A stretch of 8,035 nt of DNA from Candidatus Omnitrophota bacterium (GCA_023247575.1 JAHFGE010000065.1:1-8035); one strand, 5' to 3'; positions 1-5,451 are shown, counted from the first letter of the stretch. Numbers and translations are program-made. The notes: generated by a model not told the origin, from the letters alone.

Positions 1-1
1 G

Positions 2-331
2 CTGGATCATTTTAATCCGCAGCGTTTTCATTTGGAAGAATATTCGCAGCAGGGCATCGCGGTTGTTTTTAAAGATCTCCTCTATGATCAAAGCCGTCAA
101 GTAGCCCTTGTTCATGTGCTGGTTAACGACGAGCATGTTTTTCAAAATATTCGCATTGTCATTTCCCAGACCACTCAAGGTTGGCGTTTAAACCTGGCCG
201 AAGGGACCATGCTGATGCCTACCGCCGGAGTAGCTAAGGCTTTGGAGCTGGTGTACCAGGCCGCCTTAGCCACCGATCCAACAAATCCTTCGACTCGACC
301 CGCCAAAGACGGGTCTCGCTCAGGATGGTGA
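2..331 (+). CDS. 3' end of an unrecognised protein gene (5' truncated by window edge)
   Basis: The frame is open from the first bases of the window to the TGA at 329-331, so the gene starts upstream; a TTG at 32 is in frame, but the codons before it (LDHFNPQRFH) look equally coding. About 109 residues are visible. They are a soluble alpha/beta mix with alternating hydrophobics (for example VALVHVLVNDEHVF) and no membrane segment or motif I recognise. The last roughly 15 residues (TNPSTRPAKDGSRSGW) are low-complexity and are encoded by the palindromic repeat at 289-350, which also supplies the stop codon. The native C-terminus was therefore probably replaced or extended by the element. The next gene starts 44 nt downstream, so co-transcription with dacA is plausible. 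Function unknown. Confidence 0.7.
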   Translation: MDHFNPQRFHLEEYSQQGIAVVFKDLLYDQSRQVALVHVLVNDEHVFQNIRIVISQTTQGWRLNLAEGTMLMPTAGVAKALELVYQAALATDPTNPSTRPAKDGSRSGW

Positions 332-350
332 GCGAGTGTAACGAGTCGAA
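289..350. repeat. Multi-branched palindromic repeat overlapping the end of the first gene
   Basis: A perfect 9-bp outer stem, TTCGACTCG (289-297) with CGAGTCGAA (342-350), encloses two further hairpins. These are ACCCG/CGGGT (298-302 with 310-314) and a perfect 8-bp CTCGCTCA/TGAGCGAG stem (315-322 with 329-336) with a GGATGG loop. The fold is clover-like, and the upstream gene's TGA lies in the last arm. This is the architecture of a dispersed palindromic element rather than a terminator, since no T-run follows. Copy number elsewhere in the genome cannot be seen here. Confidence 0.8.
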
Positions 351-375
351 CCATAAAATCCAAGAGAAGGCTTGA

Positions 376-1218
376 ATGTTTAAATTTGTCCGACCCTGGT
401 TGGTGATTGTTCTGATCATGGCATTGTCTACGCCGGCTTTAGCTTGGGGGCTTCATCATCGCCATCATCGAAACCACGCCTCCTCTGCTGCGTTAACAGC
501 TCGTTCAGCCCTTATCTGGGATGCCAGCCATAACCGGTATTATTTTGCCAAGAATATAGAAGAAAGGATTTATCCGGCCAGCACGACGAAGGTCATGACG
601 GTGCTGTTGGCTTTGGAGAAACTGCCGTTGGACCAATATGTGACCGTAAGCCGGAAGGCCACACAAGTTCCTCCTACCAAATTGGATTTTAGGCCCGGGG
701 AGCAGTATCGCGTGCAAGATTTGATCTATGCCTGCCTTTTAAAATCTGCCAATGACGCAGCAGGAGTCCTGGCAGAAGCGGTGGCAGGCTCTGAGGGAAA
801 ATTTGTCGATATGATGAACCAAAAAGCTTGGGCTTTAGGCGCACGGCATACGCATTTTGCCAATCCTCACGGCCTTCCTTCGCCGGGGAATCAGTACACC
901 ACGGCCATGGATATGGCGATTATTTTGAAAGAGGCGATCAAGAATCCTTTTTTTGAAAGGGCCATCACTTTTAAATATCGCATCCTCTACTCTAAAGGGG
1001 GACGGAGGCATTTTCTTAAAAGCCATAATAAATCATTGTTTTTAAATTGGAAACAAAACGTATTCGGTAAGACCGGTTACACCAGGGAGGCGCAGTCTTG
1101 TTTTGTGGGATACGTTAAGAAGGGTCAGAATTTATTCATTGTAGATCTTTTCGGCACTCATAAGCGCTGGGAATATTTAAAGTGGATCATGGAGCATTAT
1201 GCGGGGATTAACCTGTAG
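376..1218 (+). CDS. dacA: D-alanyl-D-alanine carboxypeptidase (penicillin-binding protein, peptidase S11 family)
   Basis: This is a serine DD-peptidase that removes the terminal D-Ala from peptidoglycan pentapeptides outside the cytoplasmic membrane. The 280-residue product opens with a signal peptide (hydrophobic core about residues 7-21, ALA cleavage site near 23), then a histidine-rich linker (27-34). All three penicillin-binding motifs are present in order and spacing: S69-T-T-K72 with the nucleophilic serine, S124-A-N126, and K232-T-G234. It stops soon after the catalytic domain, so it lacks the C-terminal beta domain and amphipathic anchor of E. coli PBP5 (about 400 residues) and resembles the short DacF/PBP5-like forms. 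The ATG at 376 follows an AGAAGG ribosome binding site at 365-370. The stop codon lies inside the hairpin repeat at 1215-1251. The family call is firm; the exact paralogue (dacA, dacC or dacF type) is not resolved. Confidence 0.93.
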   Translation: MFKFVRPWLVIVLIMALSTPALAWGLHHRHHRNHASSAALTARSALIWDASHNRYYFAKNIEERIYPASTTKVMTVLLALEKLPLDQYVTVSRKATQVPPTKLDFRPGEQYRVQDLIYACLLKSANDAAGVLAEAVAGSEGKFVDMMNQKAWALGARHTHFANPHGLPSPGNQYTTAMDMAIILKEAIKNPFFERAITFKYRILYSKGGRRHFLKSHNKSLFLNWKQNVFGKTGYTREAQSCFVGYVKKGQNLFIVDLFGTHKRWEYLKWIMEHYAGINL

Positions 1219-1251
1219 AGACGAGGCATGGTTCGACTTCCTCGTCTCTAC
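1215..1251. repeat. 12-bp perfect hairpin repeat containing the dacA stop codon
   Basis: GTAGAGACGAGG (1215-1226) is perfectly complementary to CCTCGTCTCTAC (1240-1251), with a 13-nt loop. The dacA TAG (1216-1218) is part of the left arm. No T-tract follows on either strand, so it is not a canonical intrinsic terminator, though it may protect or end the transcript. Its loop carries ATGGTTCGACT (1228-1238), the exact reverse complement of 344-354 at the end of the first palindromic repeat. Confidence 0.75.
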
Positions 1252-1258
1252 AAATTGA

Positions 1259-1287
1259 TTGTCGAGAATCATTTTGTAAGGTAACAT
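1259..1287 (+). promoter_or_regulatory. Weak candidate sigma70 promoter for the DsbA-like gene
   Basis: TTGTCG (1259-1264) and TAACAT (1282-1287) are 17 nt apart, each matching 4 of 6 consensus positions. They lie in the only non-repeat part of the dacA to dsbA gap. The match is poor and could be chance; read-through from dacA is the alternative. Confidence 0.22.
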
Positions 1288-1307
1288 ATAGCCAATTTTG
1301 ATAAAGA

Positions 1308-1378
1308 TGTCATGCCCGAACGTATTAATCGGGCATCTAGAACTTCTGGATTCCCGATAAAAGCATTCGGGAATGACA
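1308..1378. repeat. Palindromic repeat with TGTCAT...ATGACA ends
   Basis: The outer inverted repeat TGTCATGCCCGAA (1308-1320) pairs with TTCGGGAATGACA (1366-1378), 12 of 13 positions. Inside are CCCGA/TCGGG (1315-1319 with 1329-1333) and a perfect TTCCCGA/TCGGGAA (1351-1357 with 1367-1373). The outer ends share the TGTCAT...ATGACA boundary with the repeat at 2554-2623, although the interiors differ. It looks like a non-autonomous dispersed element; no transposase is present. It contains an in-frame ATG (1373) that could be mistaken for the start of the next gene. Confidence 0.8.
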
Positions 1379-1384
1379 AAACAC

Positions 1385-1389
1385 GGAGG
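1385..1389 (+). promoter_or_regulatory. Ribosome binding site fixing the DsbA-like start
   Basis: GGAGG lies 4 nt before the ATG at 1394. It comes after the alternative ATG at 1373, which sits in the repeat and lacks a Shine-Dalgarno sequence, so it selects 1394 as the start. Confidence 0.8.
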
Positions 1390-1393
1390 TCTT

Positions 1394-2212
1394 ATGAAAA
1401 ATACTTTTTTAGTCTTTGTTTTGGTTGTTCTTGTAGCCTTTTTATTGGGGGTGAGTCTTTTAGTAAGCATTCACAATACCGTGACAGTAGCCATGATCCC
1501 CGTCGTTACTGAAGTAAAGCAAATTGAGACGACTCAGAGACTCATCCTGCAGAGATTAAATAAAGGCGGCAATGAGGAGACGGTTTTAGGGCGGTTATCA
1601 TCTATAGAAAATAAACTCAACGTTTTACAGGCCAGAAATACCGTCCCATCATTTATCCCTCCGCAGCCGCCGCAGGAAGATTTTAATAAAGTTTACAGTA
1701 TCGACGTAGGCTCCTCTGTGATTAATGGCAAAAAAGATGCTCCTATAACGATTGTGGAATTTACAGATTTACAATGCCCCTTTTGTGTTCGTTTTTGGCC
1801 TCCGGTCAAAGAAGTATTAAAGGCTTATCCAGATAAGGTCAACTATGTGATGAAGAATTTTCCTTTAAGCTTCCATCCCAATGCCCGGCCGGCCGCTAAA
1901 ATGGCTTTGGCCGCTCATGAACAGGGCAAATATTATGAGATGGTTGATCTGCTTTTGCAAAATGCAGGCGACGTCTCTGAGGCAAAAGTGAAAGAATATG
2001 CCAAGCAGCTTAAGCTTAATTATAATAAACTTATGGACGATGCCAGAAGTAAAGATGCCCAATATGAAAAAATCATCAGTGAGGATTTGGCTTTAGGGGA
2101 GAAGGCGGATGTGCGCGGTACCCCCACATTTTATATGAACGGTAAAAAAACCATGGCGCGAGATTTAAGTTCTTTTAAGATAGAGATTGATAAGCTTTTG
2201 GCCGGCAAATAA
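1394..2212 (+). CDS. Membrane-anchored DsbA-like thiol:disulfide oxidoreductase
   Basis: A thioredoxin-fold protein of the DsbA/thioredoxin_4 family, expected to form, break or isomerise disulfides on the outer face of the cytoplasmic membrane. The 272-residue protein has one N-terminal membrane segment (residues 4-24, no clear cleavage site) and a polar heptad-like helix about 36-80 that may be a coiled coil. A Pro-rich linker (89-93, PPQPP) follows, then the catalytic domain. The active site is C128-P-F-C131 after a typical EFTDLQ strand, and the cis-proline loop is R241-G-T-P244 followed by TFYMNG. The inserted helical domain lies between them. No DsbB or CcdA-like reducing or oxidising partner is in the window, so direction of electron flow is unknown. 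The start at 1394 was chosen over 1373 because of the GGAGG. Confidence 0.88.
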   Translation: MKNTFLVFVLVVLVAFLLGVSLLVSIHNTVTVAMIPVVTEVKQIETTQRLILQRLNKGGNEETVLGRLSSIENKLNVLQARNTVPSFIPPQPPQEDFNKVYSIDVGSSVINGKKDAPITIVEFTDLQCPFCVRFWPPVKEVLKAYPDKVNYVMKNFPLSFHPNARPAAKMALAAHEQGKYYEMVDLLLQNAGDVSEAKVKEYAKQLKLNYNKLMDDARSKDAQYEKIISEDLALGEKADVRGTPTFYMNGKKTMARDLSSFKIEIDKLLAGK

Positions 2213-2217
2213 TTTGC

Positions 2218-2246
2218 TTGGCAAAACATACCCTTTGCTGTATATT
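2218..2246 (+). promoter_or_regulatory. Sigma70-type promoter for the bL27-like gene
   Basis: TTGGCA (2218-2223, 5 of 6) and TATATT (2241-2246, 5 of 6) are separated by exactly 17 nt, just after the stop of the DsbA-like gene. Transcription would begin near 2253, inside the palindrome at 2245-2267. This predicts that the bL27-like gene, and probably glmS behind it, can be transcribed independently of the upstream genes. Confidence 0.6.
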
Positions 2247-2267
2247 TATTCCCTTTTGGGGAATAAA
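2245..2267. promoter_or_regulatory. Palindrome overlapping the -10 and predicted start site (possible operator)
   Basis: TTTATTCCC (2245-2253) and GGGAATAAA (2259-2267) form a perfect 9-bp inverted repeat around a 5-nt centre. It overlaps the end of the -10 and the predicted start site, where repressors commonly bind. If transcription instead comes from upstream it would fold as an RNA hairpin, but no T-run follows, so it is not a terminator. Confidence 0.5.
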
Positions 2268-2289
2268 TTCGAATATTCGAATATTCGAA
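2268..2289. promoter_or_regulatory. Perfect 22-bp palindrome of three TTCGAA boxes
   Basis: Three TTCGAA hexamers separated by TA make a perfect palindrome in which TTCGAATA is also directly repeated. It lies between the predicted transcription start and the GAGG at 2293-2296, so it could be a protein-binding site or an RNA hairpin abutting the ribosome binding site. Function is inferred from position only. Confidence 0.5.
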
Positions 2290-2292
2290 ATT

Positions 2293-2296
2293 GAGG
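2293..2296 (+). promoter_or_regulatory. Ribosome binding site fixing the bL27-like start
   Basis: GAGG is 8 nt before the ATG at 2305. A longer reading from 2218 would translate the promoter and both palindromes and has no homology to the family, so 2305 is preferred. Confidence 0.7.
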
Positions 2297-2304
2297 ATGA
2301 AAAT

Positions 2305-2553
2305 ATGGGTGGTCGGGTTGGCGGGCTAACAAGCAAATATTACTGGGAAACAGGAGGTCTTAAAGTTTCCGGCGGCCAGAAAGTGAAAGCAGGCACTATC
2401 TTAACCCGTCGTGGCCAGCAATGGAGGCCCGGTGTCAATGTGCTAGGCCGCAATTCCTTAACTGCTGCCGTTGACGGCGAAGTCTATTTTACCCGCAAGA
2501 AAAATAGCTATAATAGGATTGTAACGTTCATTAATATTAAACCTTCGGTCTAG
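2305..2553 (+). CDS. Divergent bL27-like ribosomal protein
   Basis: The 82-residue product matches the bL27 core: GGQKVKAGTIL (23-33), RRGQQWRPGVNV (35-46) and GRNSLTAAVDGEVYF (48-62). These correspond to the family's GG..V.AG.I..R.RGT.F.PG.NVG.GRD.TLFA..DG.V.F. Length is normal (85 in E. coli). The N-terminus is aberrant: canonical bL27 starts M-A-H-K-K-x-G-G and reaches the peptidyl transferase centre, whereas this starts MGGRVGG and has an aromatic YYW patch (12-14). The GRD aspartate is Asn (50). The usual neighbours rplU and obg are absent. It may be a paralogue of a normal bL27 encoded elsewhere or the lineage's only copy; I infer a paralogue, hence no gene symbol. It has its own promoter and palindromes. 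Confidence 0.75.
   Translation: MGGRVGGLTSKYYWETGGLKVSGGQKVKAGTILTRRGQQWRPGVNVLGRNSLTAAVDGEVYFTRKKNSYNRIVTFINIKPSV
2488..2514 (+). promoter_or_regulatory. Candidate internal promoter for glmS
   Basis: A perfect TATAAT (2509-2514) within the bL27-like gene is preceded by TTTACC (2488-2493, 4 of 6) at a short 15-nt spacing. It would give a glmS transcript with a leader of about 110 nt that includes the whole repeat at 2554-2623. Spacing is suboptimal, so this is tentative. Confidence 0.28.
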
Positions 2554-2623
2554 TGTCATTACGAGGAGCGTAGCGACGAAGTAATCTTTTAAAAGATTGC
2601 TTCGCCTTTGGCTCGCAATGACA
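2554..2623. repeat. Palindromic repeat with TGTCATT...AATGACA ends, between the bL27-like gene and glmS
   Basis: It starts at the base after the upstream TAG. The outer arms TGTCATTACGAG (2554-2565) and CTCGCAATGACA (2612-2623) match at 11 of 12 positions. The inner arms GAAGTAATCTTTT (2578-2590) and AAAAGATTGCTTC (2591-2603) match at 12 of 13 with no loop. I recognise the TGTCATTGCGAGGAGCG-type sequence as a dispersed intergenic repeat seen in several uncultured bacterial lineages (from memory). It ends 11 nt before the glmS ATG. Confidence 0.85.
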
Positions 2624-2634
2624 CTTCTCATTAC

Positions 2635-4470
2635 ATGTGCGGCATCATTGGTTATGTCGGGACTCGCGACGCCAGCCCCATCCTTATCGAAAGTCTTAAA
2701 AAACTCGAATACCGTGGTTACGACTCCAGTGGTATCGGCCTTTTGGATCATGGCTCCAGGTTGATTGTCCGCAAATCCAAAGGCAAGATCCGCAATCTGG
2801 AAGAATTATTGCGCAGCCATCCCCTGCCATTTTCCACCGTCGGAATTTCGCATACCCGCTGGGCCACCCATGGCTTGCCTTGTGATGAAAATGCCCATCC
2901 TCATACCGATAACAAGCATCAAATCGCCGTCGTGCATAACGGCATTATCGAAAATTACGCTCAATTAAGAGAAAAACTTAAAAAACAGGGCTGCCGCTTT
3001 ATCTCCCAGACTGATACCGAGGTCATTAGTCATTTAATTGCTGCTTGTTATAAAGGCGATTTAAAAGAAGCCGTTCAAAGGAGCATTAAACAACTCAAAG
3101 GGGCTTTTGCTATTGGGGTGATCAGTAAAGATCACCCTGATATGCTGGTCGCTGCTCGCGTGGGCTCCCCTTTAATTATCGGTTTGGGGGACGATGAAAA
3201 TTATATTGCCTCCGATGTCCCGGCAATTTTAGATCGCACTCGTCGGGTGATTTATCTTCAAGACGGCCAGATGGCTGTACTAACCAAAGATAAAGTTGAA
3301 GTTTTTACCTTTGATGGCAAGAAAGTTGCCCCTAAAATCGATACGGTTTCTTTTACCATTGGCTTGGCCCAGAAGGAAGGCTATAAGCATTTCATGCTCA
3401 AAGAAATTCATGAGCAGCCTGGCGTTTTAGAAGCCATGCTTAAGACCCGTCTGGCAGGGGGGAAATTGAAACTGGAAGGCCTGGATGTTTCCGACAAAGT
3501 TTTAGCCTCTATTAAGAAAGTCATGATTGTCGCCTGCGGAACCGCTTATCACGCCGGTCTAGTGGGCAAGTATATCATTGAAAGCCTGGCTCGTTTAAGT
3601 GTTGAAGTAGATACCTCCAGTGAATTCCGTTATCGCAGCACCATCATCGATCAGAATACTTTGATTGTGGCCGTTAGCCAGTCGGGAGAGACCGCCGATA
3701 CTTTAGCCGCTGTTCGAGAAGCCAAAGCCAAAGCCAAAGGGGCGAAGGTGGTCTCCATTTGCAATGTGGTCGGATCTTCGCTGGTTCGCGAGTCCAACGG
3801 GGTTTTGTATACCCACGCGGGTCCGGAAATTGGAGTCGCTTCCACCAAGGCGTATACCGCACAACTCATGATGTTTTATCTATTCGGTTTAAAGCTCGCT
3901 CAGGTGCGTCGTAGTACGCCTAGGAGCAGGATCAACAAAATCATCAAAGATTTGCAAAGTATCCCCAGACATTACAAGGAACTTTTAAAGAAAAACTCTA
4001 ACGTTCTTAAAGTTGCCGAGGCCAATTCCCATTTTGGTTGTTTTCTTTATTTAGGGCGCAATATTAATTTCCCGACAGCCCTGGAAGGGGCCTTGAAACT
4101 CAAAGAAATTTCCTATATTCCGGCGGAAGGATATCCGGCAGGAGAAATGAAGCACGGGCCTATTGCGCTGATCGACGAATATCGCGCTGTTGTGTGTATT
4201 GCGGTGGCTTCCCATGTTTATGAAAAAATGATTTCCAACATTCAAGAGATTCGTGCCCGTAAAGGCAATGTGATCGCCATTGCTACCCAGGGCGATAGAG
4301 AAATCGCTCATCACGCCCACTATGTGATCGAAATCCCTCGTATTGAAGAACTGTTGACTCCGCTCCTGGCGGTTATCCCGTTGCAGCTGATGGCTTATTA
4401 TATTGCGGTCAAACGCGGCAATGATGTGGACCAGCCGCGTAATTTGGCCAAGTCGGTGACTGTTGAATAA
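2635..4470 (+). CDS. glmS: Glutamine--fructose-6-phosphate aminotransferase (isomerizing)
   Basis: This cytoplasmic enzyme converts fructose-6-phosphate and glutamine to glucosamine-6-phosphate, the entry step to UDP-GlcNAc for peptidoglycan and lipopolysaccharide. At 611 residues it matches the family (609 in E. coli). The N-terminal glutaminase domain (about 1-230) begins M-C-G-I-I-G-Y, with Cys2 becoming the catalytic N-terminal cysteine, followed by YRGYDSSG (27-33), HTRWATHG (73-80) and NGIIENY (102-108). Two sugar-isomerase domains follow: ACGTAYH near 300 and V347-S-Q-S-G-E-T, then the second with EMKHGP at 504-509 (His507). The C-terminus is the standard DVDQPRNLAKSVTVE. The ATG at 2635 is fixed by the need for Cys at position 2; a TTG at 2608 lies in the upstream repeat. 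No Shine-Dalgarno sequence is visible, and there is no room for a glmS ribozyme next to the gene. Confidence 0.98.
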   Translation: MCGIIGYVGTRDASPILIESLKKLEYRGYDSSGIGLLDHGSRLIVRKSKGKIRNLEELLRSHPLPFSTVGISHTRWATHGLPCDENAHPHTDNKHQIAVVHNGIIENYAQLREKLKKQGCRFISQTDTEVISHLIAACYKGDLKEAVQRSIKQLKGAFAIGVISKDHPDMLVAARVGSPLIIGLGDDENYIASDVPAILDRTRRVIYLQDGQMAVLTKDKVEVFTFDGKKVAPKIDTVSFTIGLAQKEGYKHFMLKEIHEQPGVLEAMLKTRLAGGKLKLEGLDVSDKVLASIKKVMIVACGTAYHAGLVGKYIIESLARLSVEVDTSSEFRYRSTIIDQNTLIVAVSQSGETADTLAAVREAKAKAKGAKVVSICNVVGSSLVRESNGVLYTHAGPEIGVASTKAYTAQLMMFYLFGLKLAQVRRSTPRSRINKIIKDLQSIPRHYKELLKKNSNVLKVAEANSHFGCFLYLGRNINFPTALEGALKLKEISYIPAEGYPAGEMKHGPIALIDEYRAVVCIAVASHVYEKMISNIQEIRARKGNVIAIATQGDREIAHHAHYVIEIPRIEELLTPLLAVIPLQLMAYYIAVKRGNDVDQPRNLAKSVTVE

Positions 4471-4640
4471 ACCCTAAAATCTAAATTCTAAACTCTAAAC
4501 AAATTCACCTCGTGCCGAGCAGATCTAGCAAAGCACTCGGTGCGAGGCAAATGATCAAATGTTCAAAAGTTCAAAACCATGGCTTAAAACATTAGGGTTT
4601 TGAATTTGTTTAGGATTTAGATTTTAGAGTTTAGAATTTC
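4471..4640. repeat. Composite inverted repeat filling the glmS-rsmI gap
   Basis: The 175-nt gap holds no gene. Two 28-nt arms, 4480-4507 and 4601-4628, are inverted copies matching at 25 of 28 positions and are built from TCTAAA-type units ending in CTAAACAAATTCA. ACCCTAA (4471-4477) is likewise the reverse complement of 4592-4598. Inside is a G+C-rich hairpin, CCTCGTGCCGAG (4508-4519) with CTCGGTGCGAGG (4536-4547), 12 pairs in RNA including two G-U wobbles. A tandem GTTCAAAA GTTCAAAA lies at 4561-4576. This looks like a miniature element, possibly one inserted in another. No U-run follows the inner hairpin. Confidence 0.7.
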
Positions 4641-4645
4641 AAAAT

Positions 4646-5320
4646 ATGCTTTATATCGTTTCTACTCCCATCGGCAATCTCAAAGACATCACTTTACGGG
4701 CGCTGGACGTGCTCAAGTCTGTGGACCTCATTGCCGCCGAAGACACCCGTAAGACCAAAATCCTGCTGGACCATTACGGAATTCAAAAGCCCCTGACTTC
4801 TTATTTCGACCACAATGAAAAGGTTAAAGGACCCTATCTGCTAAAACTTTTCAAAGAAGGCAAATCGCTTGCCTTAGTCACCGATGCAGGCACGCCGGGT
4901 ATTTCGGATCCTGGATATTCACTTATAAAGTTAGCTTACGAAAATCAAATACCAGTCACTGTGATTCCAGGGGTGACAGCTTTGATTACAGCCCTGACAT
5001 TATCCGGCTTGCCTGCCCATCGGTTTGTATTTGAAGGGTTTTTGCCGCCTAAAACTGTAGGAAGGCGCAAGAAATTGGAAGAATTGAAAGGCGGGGGCGC
5101 CCCTACGGTTATTCTTTACGAATCCCCGCATCGTTTGTTAAAAACCCTGGAGGATATTAAAGAAGTCTTGGCAGATCCTTATGTCGTGGTGGCCCGGGAA
5201 TTGACCAAGAAGTTTGAAGAGGTCAAAAAAGCCAGGGCCAGCGAGCTCATGGCGCACTTTACTTCCCGTCCGCCGAAAGGCGAGTTCGTGCTTTTGCTAA
5301 ACTTGACAGCAGGTCAATAG
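4646..5320 (+). CDS. rsmI: 16S rRNA (cytidine-1402-2'-O)-methyltransferase
   Basis: RsmI methylates the 2'-hydroxyl of C1402 in the decoding centre of 16S rRNA using S-adenosylmethionine; it belongs to the tetrapyrrole-methylase fold family. The 224-residue protein shows MLYIVSTPIGNL (1-12), AEDTR (31-35), the SAM-binding VTDAGTPGISDPG (78-90), PGVTA (108-112), ESPHR (159-163), ARELTKKFEE (183-192) and KGEFV (211-215). E. coli RsmI is 286 residues, so the small C-terminal domain is absent; short forms are common. No Shine-Dalgarno sequence precedes the ATG. A TAGAAT (4632-4637) sits where a -10 box would produce an almost leaderless transcript, though the -35 is poor. The 3' end overlaps the pyr promoter. 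Confidence 0.95.
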   Translation: MLYIVSTPIGNLKDITLRALDVLKSVDLIAAEDTRKTKILLDHYGIQKPLTSYFDHNEKVKGPYLLKLFKEGKSLALVTDAGTPGISDPGYSLIKLAYENQIPVTVIPGVTALITALTLSGLPAHRFVFEGFLPPKTVGRRKKLEELKGGGAPTVILYESPHRLLKTLEDIKEVLADPYVVVARELTKKFEEVKKARASELMAHFTSRPPKGEFVLLLNLTAGQ

Positions 5321-5331
5321 GATGGTATGCT
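5303..5331 (+). promoter_or_regulatory. Promoter of the pyr operon
   Basis: A consensus TTGACA (5303-5308) and TATGCT (5326-5331, 4 of 6) are 17 nt apart, with the -35 inside the last codons of rsmI. Transcription should begin near 5338, giving a leader of about 125 nt that contains the PyrR site and terminator. Confidence 0.8.
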
Positions 5332-5359
5332 TACGTTAATCTTAGAAGCAAAAGAGTCT

Positions 5360-5395
5360 TTTAATTCGGTCCAGTGAGGCCGAGAAGGATTTAAA
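5360..5395 (+). promoter_or_regulatory. PyrR-binding RNA hairpin (pyr leader)
   Basis: The core GGTCCAGTGAGGCCGAGAAGG (5368-5388) matches the PyrR binding-loop consensus of pyr leaders. The fold has an upper stem GGUC/GGCC (5368-5371 with 5378-5381) capped by the hexaloop CAGUGA. A purine-rich bulge GAGAAG (5382-5387) lies on the 3' side. The lower stem (5360-5367 with 5388-5395) has one U-U mismatch. In Bacillus, UMP-bound PyrR stabilises this hairpin, prevents an antiterminator and causes attenuation. Position between promoter and terminator supports the same mechanism here. Confidence 0.88.
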
Positions 5396-5412
5396 TGAAT
5401 ATACGAAATAAA

Positions 5413-5451
5413 AACCCGTTTTCTGTCAAAAAGGAAACGGGTTGCTTTTTT
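5413..5451 (+). terminator. Intrinsic terminator (attenuator) upstream of pyrR
   Basis: AACCCGTTTTC (5413-5423) pairs with GGAAACGGGTT (5433-5443), including one T-G pair, around a 9-nt loop. GC and then six T residues (5446-5451) follow. It lies between the PyrR hairpin and the pyrR ribosome binding site, so it serves as the regulated attenuator. The competing antiterminator is not obvious; GAGAAGG (5382-5388) could pair imperfectly with 5416-5423, with one bulged base. Confidence 0.85.

Noticed and set aside
289..350. tRNA-like cloverleaf
   Set aside because: It has an outer stem with only two inner arms, no T-loop consensus and no CCA or anticodon arrangement; it fits a palindromic repeat better.
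1215..1251. Intrinsic terminator after dacA
   Set aside because: The stem is strong, but no T-tract follows on either strand, so it is listed as a repeat.
1373..1393. Upstream ATG that would add seven residues to the DsbA-like protein
   Set aside because: It lies in the right arm of the repeat, has no Shine-Dalgarno sequence, and the GGAGG at 1385-1389 points to ATG 1394.
2218..2304. Longer N-terminus for the bL27-like protein
   Set aside because: It would translate the -35, -10 and both palindromes, has no resemblance to the family, and the GAGG supports ATG 2305.
2608..2634. TTG start extending GlmS by nine residues
   Set aside because: GlmS needs Cys directly after the initiator Met for its glutaminase activity, and the extension is repeat sequence.
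2554..2634. glmS ribozyme
   Set aside because: The region is only 81 nt, is filled by a palindromic repeat, and shows no recognisable ribozyme core.
4508..4547. Terminator after glmS
   Set aside because: The hairpin is stable but is followed by CAAATGATC rather than a T-run; it is embedded in a larger inverted repeat.
4471..4640. CRISPR array or telomere-like array
   Set aside because: The TCTAAA units are degenerate, lack unique spacers and are arranged as inverted arms within a chromosomal gap.
5090..5105. GGGGCGCCCC palindrome in rsmI as another inserted element
   Set aside because: The encoded GGGAP replaces residues normally present before the ESPHR region with no clear length gain, so chance is sufficient.
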